A stretch of 39,802 bases of DNA from Verrucomicrobiia bacterium (lineage in GTDB: Bacteria > Verrucomicrobiota > Verrucomicrobiia > JABWAM01), in contig JAQUAF010000053.1 of the NCBI GenBank assembly GCA_028687435.1, positions 1 through 39,802 on the forward strand, written 5' to 3'. This document shows positions 1 through 12,706 of this stretch, piece after piece. Numbering within the stretch: position 1 is the stretch's first letter; each line of letters opens with the position of its first letter. Position numbers and translations under genes: made by a program. A model generated the notes under the pieces. That model was given only the letters and a program-made list of their open reading frames with translations. It searched no databases and was not told the origin of the DNA.

Positions 1-129
1 AAATGGCATTCTGAACTCATTCCCAGTGCAAAATAGTCTGCCCAACAAATTTTCAGACGTTGGAGACCCAATCGCCATGCCAAAATCCTGCCTTGTCACA
101 CCCTGAAAACTCGGTACTCTCAAGTTCTT

Positions 130-807
130 TTGACCCAGATGGGGGATTACGATGAAGCCATTCGAATGCTTGGATTGAGGAATTTCCATATTTACGAGGG
201 CGGCGAGGGAAAAGTGACAAAACAGAGCGGCTGGGCGCATCTTCTCAGGGCCTGGAAACGGCTTGCGGACGGAAAACATGAGGCGGCGATTGAAGATTTG
301 AGGGCGGCGCTGGTGATTCCTCCCAATTTTGGGGAAGGACGGAATTATTTCGCACAGGAGGCGCATATTCATTTCAACCTTGGGGCGGCGCATGAGCGGA
401 TGGGGGACGCAACGGCCGCCAGGGATTTTTACCGGAAGGCGGCGGAAGAAGGGCATGGCGTCACCGAGATCACCTATTATCAAGGCAAGGCATTGCGCAA
501 ACTGGGCAGGGAGGCTGAGGCCCGGGATAAATTCAAGGCGTTGGCCGGGACGGGGGAGGATTTTCTCAGGCGCGACGGCACGCCCGGATACTTTGGGGTG
601 GGCATGGCGATTCCCCTTCCGTTTGGAGGCGATGTGCGGAACAACAACAGGATCACCGGTTTTTTTCTGCGGGGTCTCGGCAGGTTGGGGCTCGGCGAAG
701 CAGAGGCCGCTTCCGTTGATTTCGACGCATTACGTGGTGAGGATCCGCATTATGCGCCGCTGGAATATATGCTTTCTTTAGGTTGTTTAGGCTGTGGAGA
801 AGGTTGA
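130..807 (+). CDS. DUF5107-type TPR protein, C-terminal fragment
   Basis: The 225-residue frame (TTG start; in-frame ATG at 139) resembles the C-terminal tetratricopeptide part of DUF5107 proteins: a FHIYEGGEGKV stretch near residues 19-29, then helical repeats with HFNLGAAHERMGD and YYQGKALRKLGREAEA. The large N-terminal DUF5107 beta-rich domain of that family is absent. The reading frame is open upstream only to a TAG at 34-36, and recognisable sequence fades at about base 108, so this looks like a 5'-truncated remnant rather than a complete gene. TPR repeats usually mediate protein contacts. DUF5107 proteins often lie near carbohydrate genes, which fits the GH36 gene directly downstream; the function itself is unknown. 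The stop lies 61 bases before the GH36 start. Confidence 0.55.
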   Translation: MTQMGDYDEAIRMLGLRNFHIYEGGEGKVTKQSGWAHLLRAWKRLADGKHEAAIEDLRAALVIPPNFGEGRNYFAQEAHIHFNLGAAHERMGDATAARDFYRKAAEEGHGVTEITYYQGKALRKLGREAEARDKFKALAGTGEDFLRRDGTPGYFGVGMAIPLPFGGDVRNNNRITGFFLRGLGRLGLGEAEAASVDFDALRGEDPHYAPLEYMLSLGCLGCGEG

Positions 808-868
808 AGGTTTTAGGTTCAAGTTTGGCGCAGATCAGGCAGGCGAAAAAAGAATGGAGGATGAGAAC

Positions 869-3079
869 ATGTCGGCACAACAAGATGGTGGATCATTGAT
901 TCAAGTGGATGAAAAGAATCGGAGGTTTTTGCTTCAGATAGGGGGGGGGACTTATGCGTTCCAAGTCAATCTGGAGGGATTTTTAACCCATCTTCATTGG
1001 GGCGGGCGGGTGGATCGGATGGAGGATTTGCCGGCTCCAGAGGATGTGATTTGTTACCGGCATCGCCACGCACGGCGCAGCGAGGTTGCGAGGCAGGAAT
1101 ATCCGGGGTGGGGAGGGGAGTTTTACGGAGAGCCGGCCCTGAAAGCGGATTTTCCGGATGGCGCGCGTTGTGCGTTGTTGAAATACAAGGATTTTTCACT
1201 GCAAAAAAAATGCGATGAGAAAGAGTTGATAGTGACATTGAAGGACACCGGTTATCCGTTGGAAGTGAGGCTTCATTACCGGATTTATTCAGACACCGGC
1301 ATCGTGGAACGGTGGAGCGAGATTGACAACGGGGGGAAAGGGACGGTGGTTTTGCGAAGCGCTTTGTCCGCCTGCTGGCATTTGCCGCGGGTTGATTGCG
1401 ATTATCGCTTGAGTCATCTGGCCGGGCGGTGGGGAGGGGAGGGCATGATCAACCGTCTGCCGGTGACCCAGAGCAAAATCGTTTTGGAAAATCGCACCGG
1501 AATGTCCGGGCCGTTTGCCATGCCGTTTTTTGCGCTGGACGAAGGCGGGCATGCAACGGAGCATTCGGGACGTGTCTGGTTCGGTTCGTTGCACTGGAGC
1601 GGCAATTGGAAAATGGCCGTTGAACGCGATGGTTACGAACAGGTGAGTGTTTGCGGGGGAATTCATGACTTTGATTTTTCCTGGCCTTTAAAATCCGGAG
1701 AAACGTTCAAGACGCCGGTTTTTTGCGGGGGCGTCAGCGAGGCGGGGTTTGGCGGCGCGAGCCGGATGTTGCATGATTATGAGAGACGGCGCATTCTGCC
1801 TCCGGAGACGCGGCGCAAACCGATGCCGTTGATTTTCAATTCCTGGGCCAGCATGGGAATCCATGTGAATGAATGGAAAATCCTGGGATTGGCGGAAAAA
1901 GCCGCGGCTTTTGGCGCTGAGTTGTTTGTGATTGACGACGGCTGGCAGATGGCCTTGGGCGATTGGCAGGTGGATCGGAACAAGTTTCCGAATGGTTTGA
2001 CGCCAGTCATCAAGCGGGTGAAGGAATTGGGCATGGATTTTGGCTTGTGGGTGGAGATTGAATCCTGCGAGACCAACAGCCGGCTTTATCGGGAGCATCC
2101 GGAGTGGATGATGACGTTTCCCGGGAGGGAGGTTTATCTCAATACATGCGGCGATCGCGTCTCCGTGCTTTTGAATTTCGCGCGCGATGATGTGGCGGAG
2201 CATTTTTATCAGGCTTTAAGAGGGTTGCTGCGGGAAACCGGCATCCGTTATCTCAAGTTGGACAAGAATTATACTTTTGTGGATCCCGGCTGGGGAGAGG
2301 CGCTTCCGGAGGAACGTCAAACCATCTGGATTAAATATGTGCGGAATCTGCATGGTATTTTTGAACGGCTTAACCGCGAATTTCCGGAGGTTTTAATGGA
2401 GAATTGCGCCGGAGGATCAAGTCGTTCGGATCTGGCGATGAACCGTTATTTTGGCCGCATCAATCGCAGCGACAACCAGGATGCCTTGGATGTCCTGCGG
2501 CTTCATGAAGGATTTACCTGGATGCATCCGACCCGCATGGCGGGGGGCGGCTGCCACATCAGCAAGTCCGTCAACGGCGTCAATTTGAGGCGCTTGCCAA
2601 TGAAATTCCAAGCCTATGTCGGGCTGATGTGCTCATTGTCTGTTGGAAAAAATCTGACAACCTGTTCCGCGGAGGAACTGTCAGAAATCCGGTCATACGC
2701 CGATCTTTACAAGCGTTTGAGGCATATCCCCCAGTTTGGGGACCTGTACCGGCTGGCCAGCCATTACGAACATCCCTATGCCGCGTTCGAGTTTGTGACC
2801 GCCGAAAAAAAAGAGGCGTTGTTATTCGTTCTTGGCCATTCGATCCAATTCGCCCGCAAAATTTCCAATTTTCGGATGATGGGGCTTGATCCCGAGGCGG
2901 TTTATGAAATCGAATGCTTTGGCAACAATCCTGATCCGGTTGGCTATACGGCCAGTGTGATGGAGTATTCCCCGGTATCCGGCCGGGGTTTGATGGAAAT
3001 GGGGGTGAGAGTGGAACTTTTGGGAGACTACGATGTTCGAATCCTTTATTTCAAATCATCAATGTCAAGTTTTAGATAA
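869..3079 (+). CDS. GH36 family alpha-galactosidase-type glycoside hydrolase
   Basis: A 736-residue protein with the GH36 plan: an N-terminal beta-sandwich (about 1-310), a central (beta/alpha)8 barrel and a C-terminal beta domain. Visible motifs are FVIDDGWQ (D356, D357), YLKLDKN with the likely nucleophile D465, and the RSDNQDALD stretch with the likely acid/base D535; the spacing of 70 matches family members. It would hydrolyse terminal alpha-galactosides such as raffinose or melibiose, probably in the cytoplasm, since no signal peptide is visible. Substitutions from the usual pattern (LWVEIE for LWFEPE, KLDKN for KWDMN, CAGGSSRSD for CSGGGRFD) may mean a different sugar preference. The start at 869 has GGAGG at 856-860; GTG at 794 and ATG at 854 are in-frame alternatives with poorer sites. 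Confidence 0.88.
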   Translation: MSAQQDGGSLIQVDEKNRRFLLQIGGGTYAFQVNLEGFLTHLHWGGRVDRMEDLPAPEDVICYRHRHARRSEVARQEYPGWGGEFYGEPALKADFPDGARCALLKYKDFSLQKKCDEKELIVTLKDTGYPLEVRLHYRIYSDTGIVERWSEIDNGGKGTVVLRSALSACWHLPRVDCDYRLSHLAGRWGGEGMINRLPVTQSKIVLENRTGMSGPFAMPFFALDEGGHATEHSGRVWFGSLHWSGNWKMAVERDGYEQVSVCGGIHDFDFSWPLKSGETFKTPVFCGGVSEAGFGGASRMLHDYERRRILPPETRRKPMPLIFNSWASMGIHVNEWKILGLAEKAAAFGAELFVIDDGWQMALGDWQVDRNKFPNGLTPVIKRVKELGMDFGLWVEIESCETNSRLYREHPEWMMTFPGREVYLNTCGDRVSVLLNFARDDVAEHFYQALRGLLRETGIRYLKLDKNYTFVDPGWGEALPEERQTIWIKYVRNLHGIFERLNREFPEVLMENCAGGSSRSDLAMNRYFGRINRSDNQDALDVLRLHEGFTWMHPTRMAGGGCHISKSVNGVNLRRLPMKFQAYVGLMCSLSVGKNLTTCSAEELSEIRSYADLYKRLRHIPQFGDLYRLASHYEHPYAAFEFVTAEKKEALLFVLGHSIQFARKISNFRMMGLDPEAVYEIECFGNNPDPVGYTASVMEYSPVSGRGLMEMGVRVELLGDYDVRILYFKSSMSSFR

Positions 3080-3207
3080 AAATATTGCAACACGCTTGAC
3101 GAATGCAAAAAACAGGTAAAATTTATCTGTGTTAGATGAGATAGACCATGCAAGTGAGGGGTGGATGAGGCCGAGCAATTCATTGCCTTCGATGGCCGGG
3201 ATTTTTT

Positions 3208-3211
<4 letters not shown>
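3065..3211 (-). CDS. possible small ORF coupled to the hybrid kinase gene
   Basis: A 48-residue frame (MKKIPAIEGNELL... ending ...FLSKT) whose ATG overlaps the kinase stop codon as ATGA, an arrangement typical of translational coupling. It ends inside the last bases of the convergent GH36 gene. No family is recognised. Its middle contains a hydrophobic stretch (FYLFFAFVKRVAIF). No clear Shine-Dalgarno sequence precedes it, so it may be chance. Confidence 0.22.
3112..3130. promoter_or_regulatory. 19-bp near-perfect palindrome in the convergent gap
   Basis: Arms ACAGGTAAA and TTTATCTGT flank one central A; nine pairs form if one G-T pair is allowed. A TTGACG box lies at 3096-3101 and TAAAAT at 3117-3122, but the 15-bp spacing is short for a sigma70 promoter. 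It could be an operator or an AT-rich hairpin between the convergent GH36 and kinase genes. Confidence 0.25.
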
Positions 3212-7430
<4,219 letters not shown>

Positions 7431-7434
<4 letters not shown>

Positions 7435-8015
7435 TTTGTCTGGCCGGGGGTTTTCCGTCGGACCGTCTCCAGTTGGGGGCGGACATGTTTTTCGTAACAG
7501 GCGGGGCAGATGCTGTGGCTGAAGTCGGTGCCGGTGCTGGTGTGGATGTATTCCTCAATCTGGTGCCAGTAATCCTTGTCGTCGCGGATTTTTTTGCAGT
7601 ACATGCAAATGGGCAGCAGGCTGTGCAGGCGTTTGATCTGGGTGGTGTAGGAAAGAATGCGTTCGGCCACGCGCAGACGGGCGGTCAATTCCTCGCGCTC
7701 AAGGGGTTTGCTGAGAAAATCGTCCACGCCGGCTTCGATGGCCTCCCGGTAATTGCCCGATCCGCTGCGGATCGTCAACATGATGAAGTAGGTGTAGTCG
7801 GTTTCCGGACGAGCGCGGATTTTGCGGCAAAGGGCGAGACCGTCAAGTTCGGGCATCAGCCAGTCGCTGATGACCAGTCGTGCGGGTTCCTTGTCGTAAA
7901 ATTTCCAAGCCTGGGCGCCATCTTCCGCGACGATGGCTTGGTGTCCGTTTTTTTCGATGGCGGTTTGAAGACTCCACCGGCAGATGGTATCGTCGTCCAC
8001 GATCAGTATTTTCAT
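7431..8015 (-). CDS. response regulator with C-terminal CxxC...CxxC module
   Basis: A 194-residue protein. Residues 1-120 form a receiver domain with IVDDD near the N-terminus, phosphoacceptor D51 in LVISDWLMPELDG and the lysine of FLSKP. Residues 130-182 carry a small module with C137-x2-C140 and C170-x2-C173 plus H167 (ICMYCKKIRDDK, then SHSICPAC). This tail recurs at the end of many receiver, PAS and GAF proteins; the cysteine spacing suggests a metal site, but its function is not established. There is no DNA-binding or GGDEF output domain, so it probably acts by protein contact. It lies 78 bases after the large soluble kinase and overlaps the CHASE kinase by four bases, so all three probably form one signalling operon. 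Confidence 0.88.
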
Positions 8016-8093
8016 GGCTGCGCCCCAATATCAGGCAAAAGACGCCCTGCGGCAAGCATGAAACCATCCGCGATGCCGCTGGGGGATATAAAA

Positions 8094-11000
8094 TCAGGGT
8101 TTGTTTTCGATGGCGTCGCGGATTTTGTCCCGGAGTTCGGCGAGTCTGAATGGCTTTTGAAGGAAACTGGTCAGCCCCTGTTTGGTGAAGTGTTTGGAGG
8201 CTTCCTGTTCGGAATAGCCGCTGATCAGCAGCACCTTGAGGTTGGGCCGGATTTTTCGCAGGGCGGCCATGGTTTCGCTGCCGGACATGCCGGGCATGGT
8301 CATGTCGAGCACCGCGAGGACCGTGTCAGCCTCGATTTTCTTGAAGATGAGCAGGCCCTCTTCGCCGCTGGCGGCTGTGTGCGCGGTGAAGCCCAGCATT
8401 TCCATCATGCCGGCGGCGACGGTCCGGACGCTGGCTTCGTCATCGACAATCAGAACGGCGCCCGATCCCCGCCACTGGCTTTCGGAGATTGATCCGCCTG
8501 CAATCGGGCCGGCCGGGCCGCCGGCGTTTGGCAGCAGAAGGCGGAATGTGGTGCCTTGTCCCTTGGCGCTTTTGACCTTGAGGGCTGCCTTGTGGGTTTG
8601 AACGATGCCCAGGACTGCGGCGAGGCCGAGGCCGCGTCCGGTGAATTTGGTGGTGAAAAAGGGATCGAAAATGCGCCGGAAGGTGGCGGGGTCCATGCCG
8701 CATCCGGTGTCGGCCACGTCGAGATAGACATAATCCCCCTCGGGAACATCCGATTCGATGAATGTGCCTTTGAGATAGCTTTGGGTGGCGTTCATGATGC
8801 CGGTGGACAGGGTGATTCCGCCGGTTTTTTCGCCAATGGCTTCAGATGCGTTGATGACGAGGTTCATGACCACCTGCCGGATTTGGGAAGCGTCGGCCCT
8901 GATGGCGGGCAGATGATCCTGCAGTTCGTACTGGAGAGAGACGGATTTGGCGACGGAGACATGAAGCAGTTGCGCCATTTCACGCACCAGGGCGTTGAGA
9001 TCGATGATCTGGATGGAGGTGTGCCCCTTGCCGGCGTAAGAGAGCATTTGTTTGCAAAGCTCGGCGCCGCGCTGGCTGGCGATTTTAACCTGGGACAGAT
9101 AGTTGGCGGGGGGGGCGTCGGCGGGCAGTTTTCGCAGGGCCAGTTCGGTGTTGCCGAGGACGACGGCCAGGAGGTTGTTGAAATCATGGGCGATGCCGCC
9201 GGCCAGCACGCCGAGGCTCTCCAGTTTTTGGGAGTGGAGAAGGGCTTCCGCCGCCTGTTTGCGTTCGGTGATATCGCGGGAGATGCCGAAGGTGCCGATG
9301 ATTTTGCCCGCGTTGTCGCGCATGGGCATTTTGGTGGTGGAACTCCAGGAGACCCGGCCATCGGGCCACATCTCCTTTTCCTCCTTGGCAATGATGGGAT
9401 TGCCGGTGAGGATGACCTCCTTTTCGTCGGCAAGGGATTGGTCGGCGTGTTCGGGGCTGAAGGTGTCGTGGTCGCATTTGCCGACGACCTGGTTGGGATC
9501 GGAATATCCGTGCCTGAGCGCCAGGGCGCGGTTTGCGCGGATGAACCGGCCTTCCAGATCCTTGAAATAAATGCAATCCGGCACATTGTCCATGAGCGCC
9601 CGCAGGAGATTGCGTTCCTGGGTCAGGGTGTCCTCCACCCACTTGCGGCCCAATGCGCTGATGAAAACCTCGCCGACAAACTTGAGCAGGGCAACGATGT
9701 CATTGGTCCATTTTTTTTCCTCGCGGGAACTGTTGATGCCAAGGAATCCGACCAGTCCTCCGCCATAAAGCAACGGCACGCAGACGGCGGATTGGACGCC
9801 ATCGGCCATGAGAATTTGTTTTTCCTGCCCGCCGGCCTCCTCCGGCCAGTCGCCGGGATTGAGAATGGACACTGGTTCAAGGTTTTTCATTTTTTGCATG
9901 AACCAGGGTGTCGCGGTGGTATCGATGTCCTGAAAACGTTCGCGTTGGGAACTGACGCCTTGATCGCGCCATTCGTAGGCTTCGCGCATGAGTTTTTTTT
10001 CGCCGTCAATAAGGAAGATGAAGCACCGGTCGCAGCTGGCAAACCTCCCGACGCTGCCAAGCGAATCCTGGATGCTGTGGTCGATGCCCTGGGTTGGGAG
10101 GTTGATGAAATCGGTGGAGATGGCGGCGATTAGATTTTCAAATTCGTGACGCCGCCGCAGCGCCATTTCCGCCTGTTTGCGTTCGGTGATGTCGCGGGAG
10201 ATGCCGAAAGTGCCGATGATTTTACCGGCCTTGTTGCGCATGGGCATTTTGGTGGTGGAGCCCCAGTTGACCGAACCGTCGGCCCAGAAGCGCTGGCGTT
10301 CGCGTCCCACAATGGGCTGGCCGGTGCGCATGATTTCCTTTTCGTCGGCAAAAGTGCGCTTGGCATATTCCCCGGTCAAGAAATCGAAATCGGTCCTGCC
10401 CTCCAACTCGGACGGATCATTGAATCCAAGCCGCTGGGCGAGGGCCCTGTTGGCCCGGGTATAGCGGCACTCCGTGTCCTTGAAAAAGATGTAGTCGGGA
10501 ATGTTGTCCATAAGGGTATGCAACAGATCCCGTTCCTGGGTCAGTTCCTCCTCGGTCCATTTGCGTTTCAGTGCGCTGGCAAACACATCCCCCGTGAATT
10601 TCAGCAGGGCAACAACGTCGTCCTCCCACTCGCGTTCCGAGCGAACGCTGTCCAGACCGATGAAACCGGCGAGGAACCCGTCGGAGAAAATCGGCGCGCA
10701 GACGATTGACTGGATGGATTCCCTTTCGCATTCCTGCCTTTCGGCGGCGGCCTCCGGGGGGATTTCCGCCACCCGGTTGATTTTGACGATCTCATGGGTG
10801 GAAAGTTTTTTGCGCAGTTCGGGGAAGGCGTTTTCCGGCAGCTCCTTGAGATGGCTGATATGGGGGGTGACACCTTCCTCACACCATTCATGAGTGTTGT
10901 CGAGGGTGTGTCCGTTGCGCACGAAGAGGAAAAGGTAGGCCCGGTCGGCCCTGGTATGGCGGCCGATGGCGGCAAGGGATCGGTTGATGGCCTTGTCGAA

Positions 11001-12662
11001 GTCCTGCGAGGTTTGGTTGGCAAAATCAGTGGAGATGGTGGCGGTCAGATTTTCATATTCCACCCGCCGTTTGAGGGCGGCTTCCGTTTCCTGCTGGATG
11101 GAGATGTCGCGGGAGATGCCAAAGGTGCCGATGATGCGTCCCTCGCGGTTGCGCAGGGGCGACTTGATGGTCGAAATCCACACTGTGCGTCCATCCGCCC
11201 AGATTTCCTTTGAAACCTTGCAGGCCAGAGACTGGCCGGTTTGAATGATTTGTTGTTCTTCGTTGAAGCATGTCTGCGCAAACTCCGCCTCGAAAAAATC
11301 ATGGTCGGTCTTGCCCAGCATGTCTTTGGGGTCCTCCAGATGATGGGCGAGCGCGACGGCGCGGTTGACGCGGATGAACCGTCCCTTGATATCCTTGAAA
11401 TAGATTTTGTCGGGGGAATGGTCCATCAGGGAATGCAGCAGATCCCGTTCCTGGGACAACGCCTTGGCCATGTGTTCCCGGTCCGTGATGTCTTGCAGGG
11501 AGGCGATGCGGTCGGAACTGTCGGGCATGAGGGCTGCGGTGAGGAGCACATGCCGGATTGCGCCGCCCTTGCGAAGCAGGTCCAGATCGTAATTGCGCGG
11601 CGCGTTGGCGGGGTCGACCGTCCGCCGGTCAAAGTAGGTCTGAATCCGGGAATGGTCGGATGAAGCGGTCAGTTCGGTCCAATGCTTCACTCCGATGATT
11701 TCCTCTTTTTTGTATCCGGAGAGGGACTCGAATTCACTGTTGCACAGGGTGACCATTCCCTTGCTGTTGAGAATCAACATGGCGGTGCCGGTGTTCTCAA
11801 AAATGGCGCGGTAGCGTTGCTGGGTTGAAGCCAGGTCTTTTTCCGTGGCTTTGCGGTCGGAAATGTCGCGGGAAACGCCCATGACGGCGTAAACCAGTCC
11901 TTCGGAATTTCTAAGAGGAACCAGCCAGCTGCTGAGCCATGAGTTTTTGCCGGGAAAGTCCGTGTGGTCCTCGATATAGAGCGGTTCGCCATGCAGAAAA
12001 ACACGCTGGAGATTTTTCCATTGCCGGTCCGCGATGGGCGGGGAAAAGAATTCCTGCTGGGACTGGCCCACAAGTTCCTCCGGCTTTTTCCCCAGCTGCT
12101 GTGCGGCAATGTTGTTGACGTATTGAATGCGCCTGTCCTGGGTGATGACGAAGATCATGTCCTGGCCCGCTTCGGTCAGGGTGCGGTACAGGCTTTCATT
12201 CAGCCGCAGCTGTTGTTCGGCGTGGGCCCTCTCGTTGTATTTCCGTCTTTTGCCAAGGGCTTCGGTGAGGCTGCCGGACAGCAGGTCCGGTTTGTCCTCG
12301 GGAAGAAAATCATCCGCTCCGGCCTTCATGCACTGGAGGACGTCTTCCGCGGAAAACTTGCCGGCCACGATGATGACCGGCACATAATCGGATGAGGATC
12401 GCGCAAGGGTGATGATCCCGATGGCGGACGGTCCGGATTCCTTCTGGTGGCAAAGGAGCAGGTCCGGTTTGAAGGCGGAGAGTTCCGATTCGCAATCGGC
12501 GGGGGTTGAAACGGTTCGGACTTCGGACGCGAGTTTCATTCCGCCAAGAACCGCTTCAATGGACTTGACGATCGGGTTGGATGAACAAACGACAAGAATT
12601 TTGACGCCACGTCCTCCGTCGGAGAGGGGGGGATGGGGGTTGTGTTTGAAGAAGGAACTCAT
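8094..12662 (-). CDS. soluble multi-PAS/GAF hybrid histidine kinase
   Basis: About 1522 residues, with no membrane helix or signal peptide. Domain order: degenerate receiver (20-140), PAS1 (150-275), PAS2 (276-400), PAS3 (403-530), GAF1 (534-700), PAS4 (705-835), GAF2 (838-1005), PAS5 (1008-1135), NtrB-type HisKA with GGIAHDFNNLL (H1159), HATPase with DTGCGM and GRGLGLAAV, and a C-terminal receiver with AVLDMTMPGMSG (D1453). The N-terminal receiver reads PDLLLCHQ where the acceptor Asp should be, so it is probably a pseudo-receiver. PAS3-GAF1, PAS4-GAF2 and PAS5 are close copies. ATG 12662 is chosen; a TTG 20 codons upstream is possible but would run through the intergenic inverted repeat. 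First gene of the minus-strand signalling operon, divergent from hemE. Confidence 0.9.
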   Translation of the reverse strand: MSSFFKHNPHPPLSDGGRGVKILVVCSSNPIVKSIEAVLGGMKLASEVRTVSTPADCESELSAFKPDLLLCHQKESGPSAIGIITLARSSSDYVPVIIVAGKFSAEDVLQCMKAGADDFLPEDKPDLLSGSLTEALGKRRKYNERAHAEQQLRLNESLYRTLTEAGQDMIFVITQDRRIQYVNNIAAQQLGKKPEELVGQSQQEFFSPPIADRQWKNLQRVFLHGEPLYIEDHTDFPGKNSWLSSWLVPLRNSEGLVYAVMGVSRDISDRKATEKDLASTQQRYRAIFENTGTAMLILNSKGMVTLCNSEFESLSGYKKEEIIGVKHWTELTASSDHSRIQTYFDRRTVDPANAPRNYDLDLLRKGGAIRHVLLTAALMPDSSDRIASLQDITDREHMAKALSQERDLLHSLMDHSPDKIYFKDIKGRFIRVNRAVALAHHLEDPKDMLGKTDHDFFEAEFAQTCFNEEQQIIQTGQSLACKVSKEIWADGRTVWISTIKSPLRNREGRIIGTFGISRDISIQQETEAALKRRVEYENLTATISTDFANQTSQDFDKAINRSLAAIGRHTRADRAYLFLFVRNGHTLDNTHEWCEEGVTPHISHLKELPENAFPELRKKLSTHEIVKINRVAEIPPEAAAERQECERESIQSIVCAPIFSDGFLAGFIGLDSVRSEREWEDDVVALLKFTGDVFASALKRKWTEEELTQERDLLHTLMDNIPDYIFFKDTECRYTRANRALAQRLGFNDPSELEGRTDFDFLTGEYAKRTFADEKEIMRTGQPIVGRERQRFWADGSVNWGSTTKMPMRNKAGKIIGTFGISRDITERKQAEMALRRRHEFENLIAAISTDFINLPTQGIDHSIQDSLGSVGRFASCDRCFIFLIDGEKKLMREAYEWRDQGVSSQRERFQDIDTTATPWFMQKMKNLEPVSILNPGDWPEEAGGQEKQILMADGVQSAVCVPLLYGGGLVGFLGINSSREEKKWTNDIVALLKFVGEVFISALGRKWVEDTLTQERNLLRALMDNVPDCIYFKDLEGRFIRANRALALRHGYSDPNQVVGKCDHDTFSPEHADQSLADEKEVILTGNPIIAKEEKEMWPDGRVSWSSTTKMPMRDNAGKIIGTFGISRDITERKQAAEALLHSQKLESLGVLAGGIAHDFNNLLAVVLGNTELALRKLPADAPPANYLSQVKIASQRGAELCKQMLSYAGKGHTSIQIIDLNALVREMAQLLHVSVAKSVSLQYELQDHLPAIRADASQIRQVVMNLVINASEAIGEKTGGITLSTGIMNATQSYLKGTFIESDVPEGDYVYLDVADTGCGMDPATFRRIFDPFFTTKFTGRGLGLAAVLGIVQTHKAALKVKSAKGQGTTFRLLLPNAGGPAGPIAGGSISESQWRGSGAVLIVDDEASVRTVAAGMMEMLGFTAHTAASGEEGLLIFKKIEADTVLAVLDMTMPGMSGSETMAALRKIRPNLKVLLISGYSEQEASKHFTKQGLTSFLQKPFRLAELRDKIRDAIENKP

Positions 12663-12665
12663 GGA

Positions 12666-12698
12666 AGTGTCAATCCCAAGATCATACAATGTGACACT
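12666..12698. promoter_or_regulatory. inverted repeat between divergent kinase and hemE genes
   Basis: Perfect 7-bp arms AGTGTCA (12666-12672) and TGACACT (12692-12698) are separated by 19 bases, with centres 26 bp apart, in the 44-base gap between the kinase ATG and the hemE ATG. TACAAT at 12685-12690 could be a -10 box towards hemE. The placement suits a dimeric operator controlling one or both genes; no regulator is identified. Confidence 0.4.
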
Positions 12699-12706
12699 AA
12701 AGGATA

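Noticed and set aside
8556..10133. 525-residue plus-strand frame opposite the soluble kinase
   Set aside because: It lies wholly over PAS5, HisKA and HATPase coding sequence and shows Gly/Val/Asp-rich antisense composition without domains.
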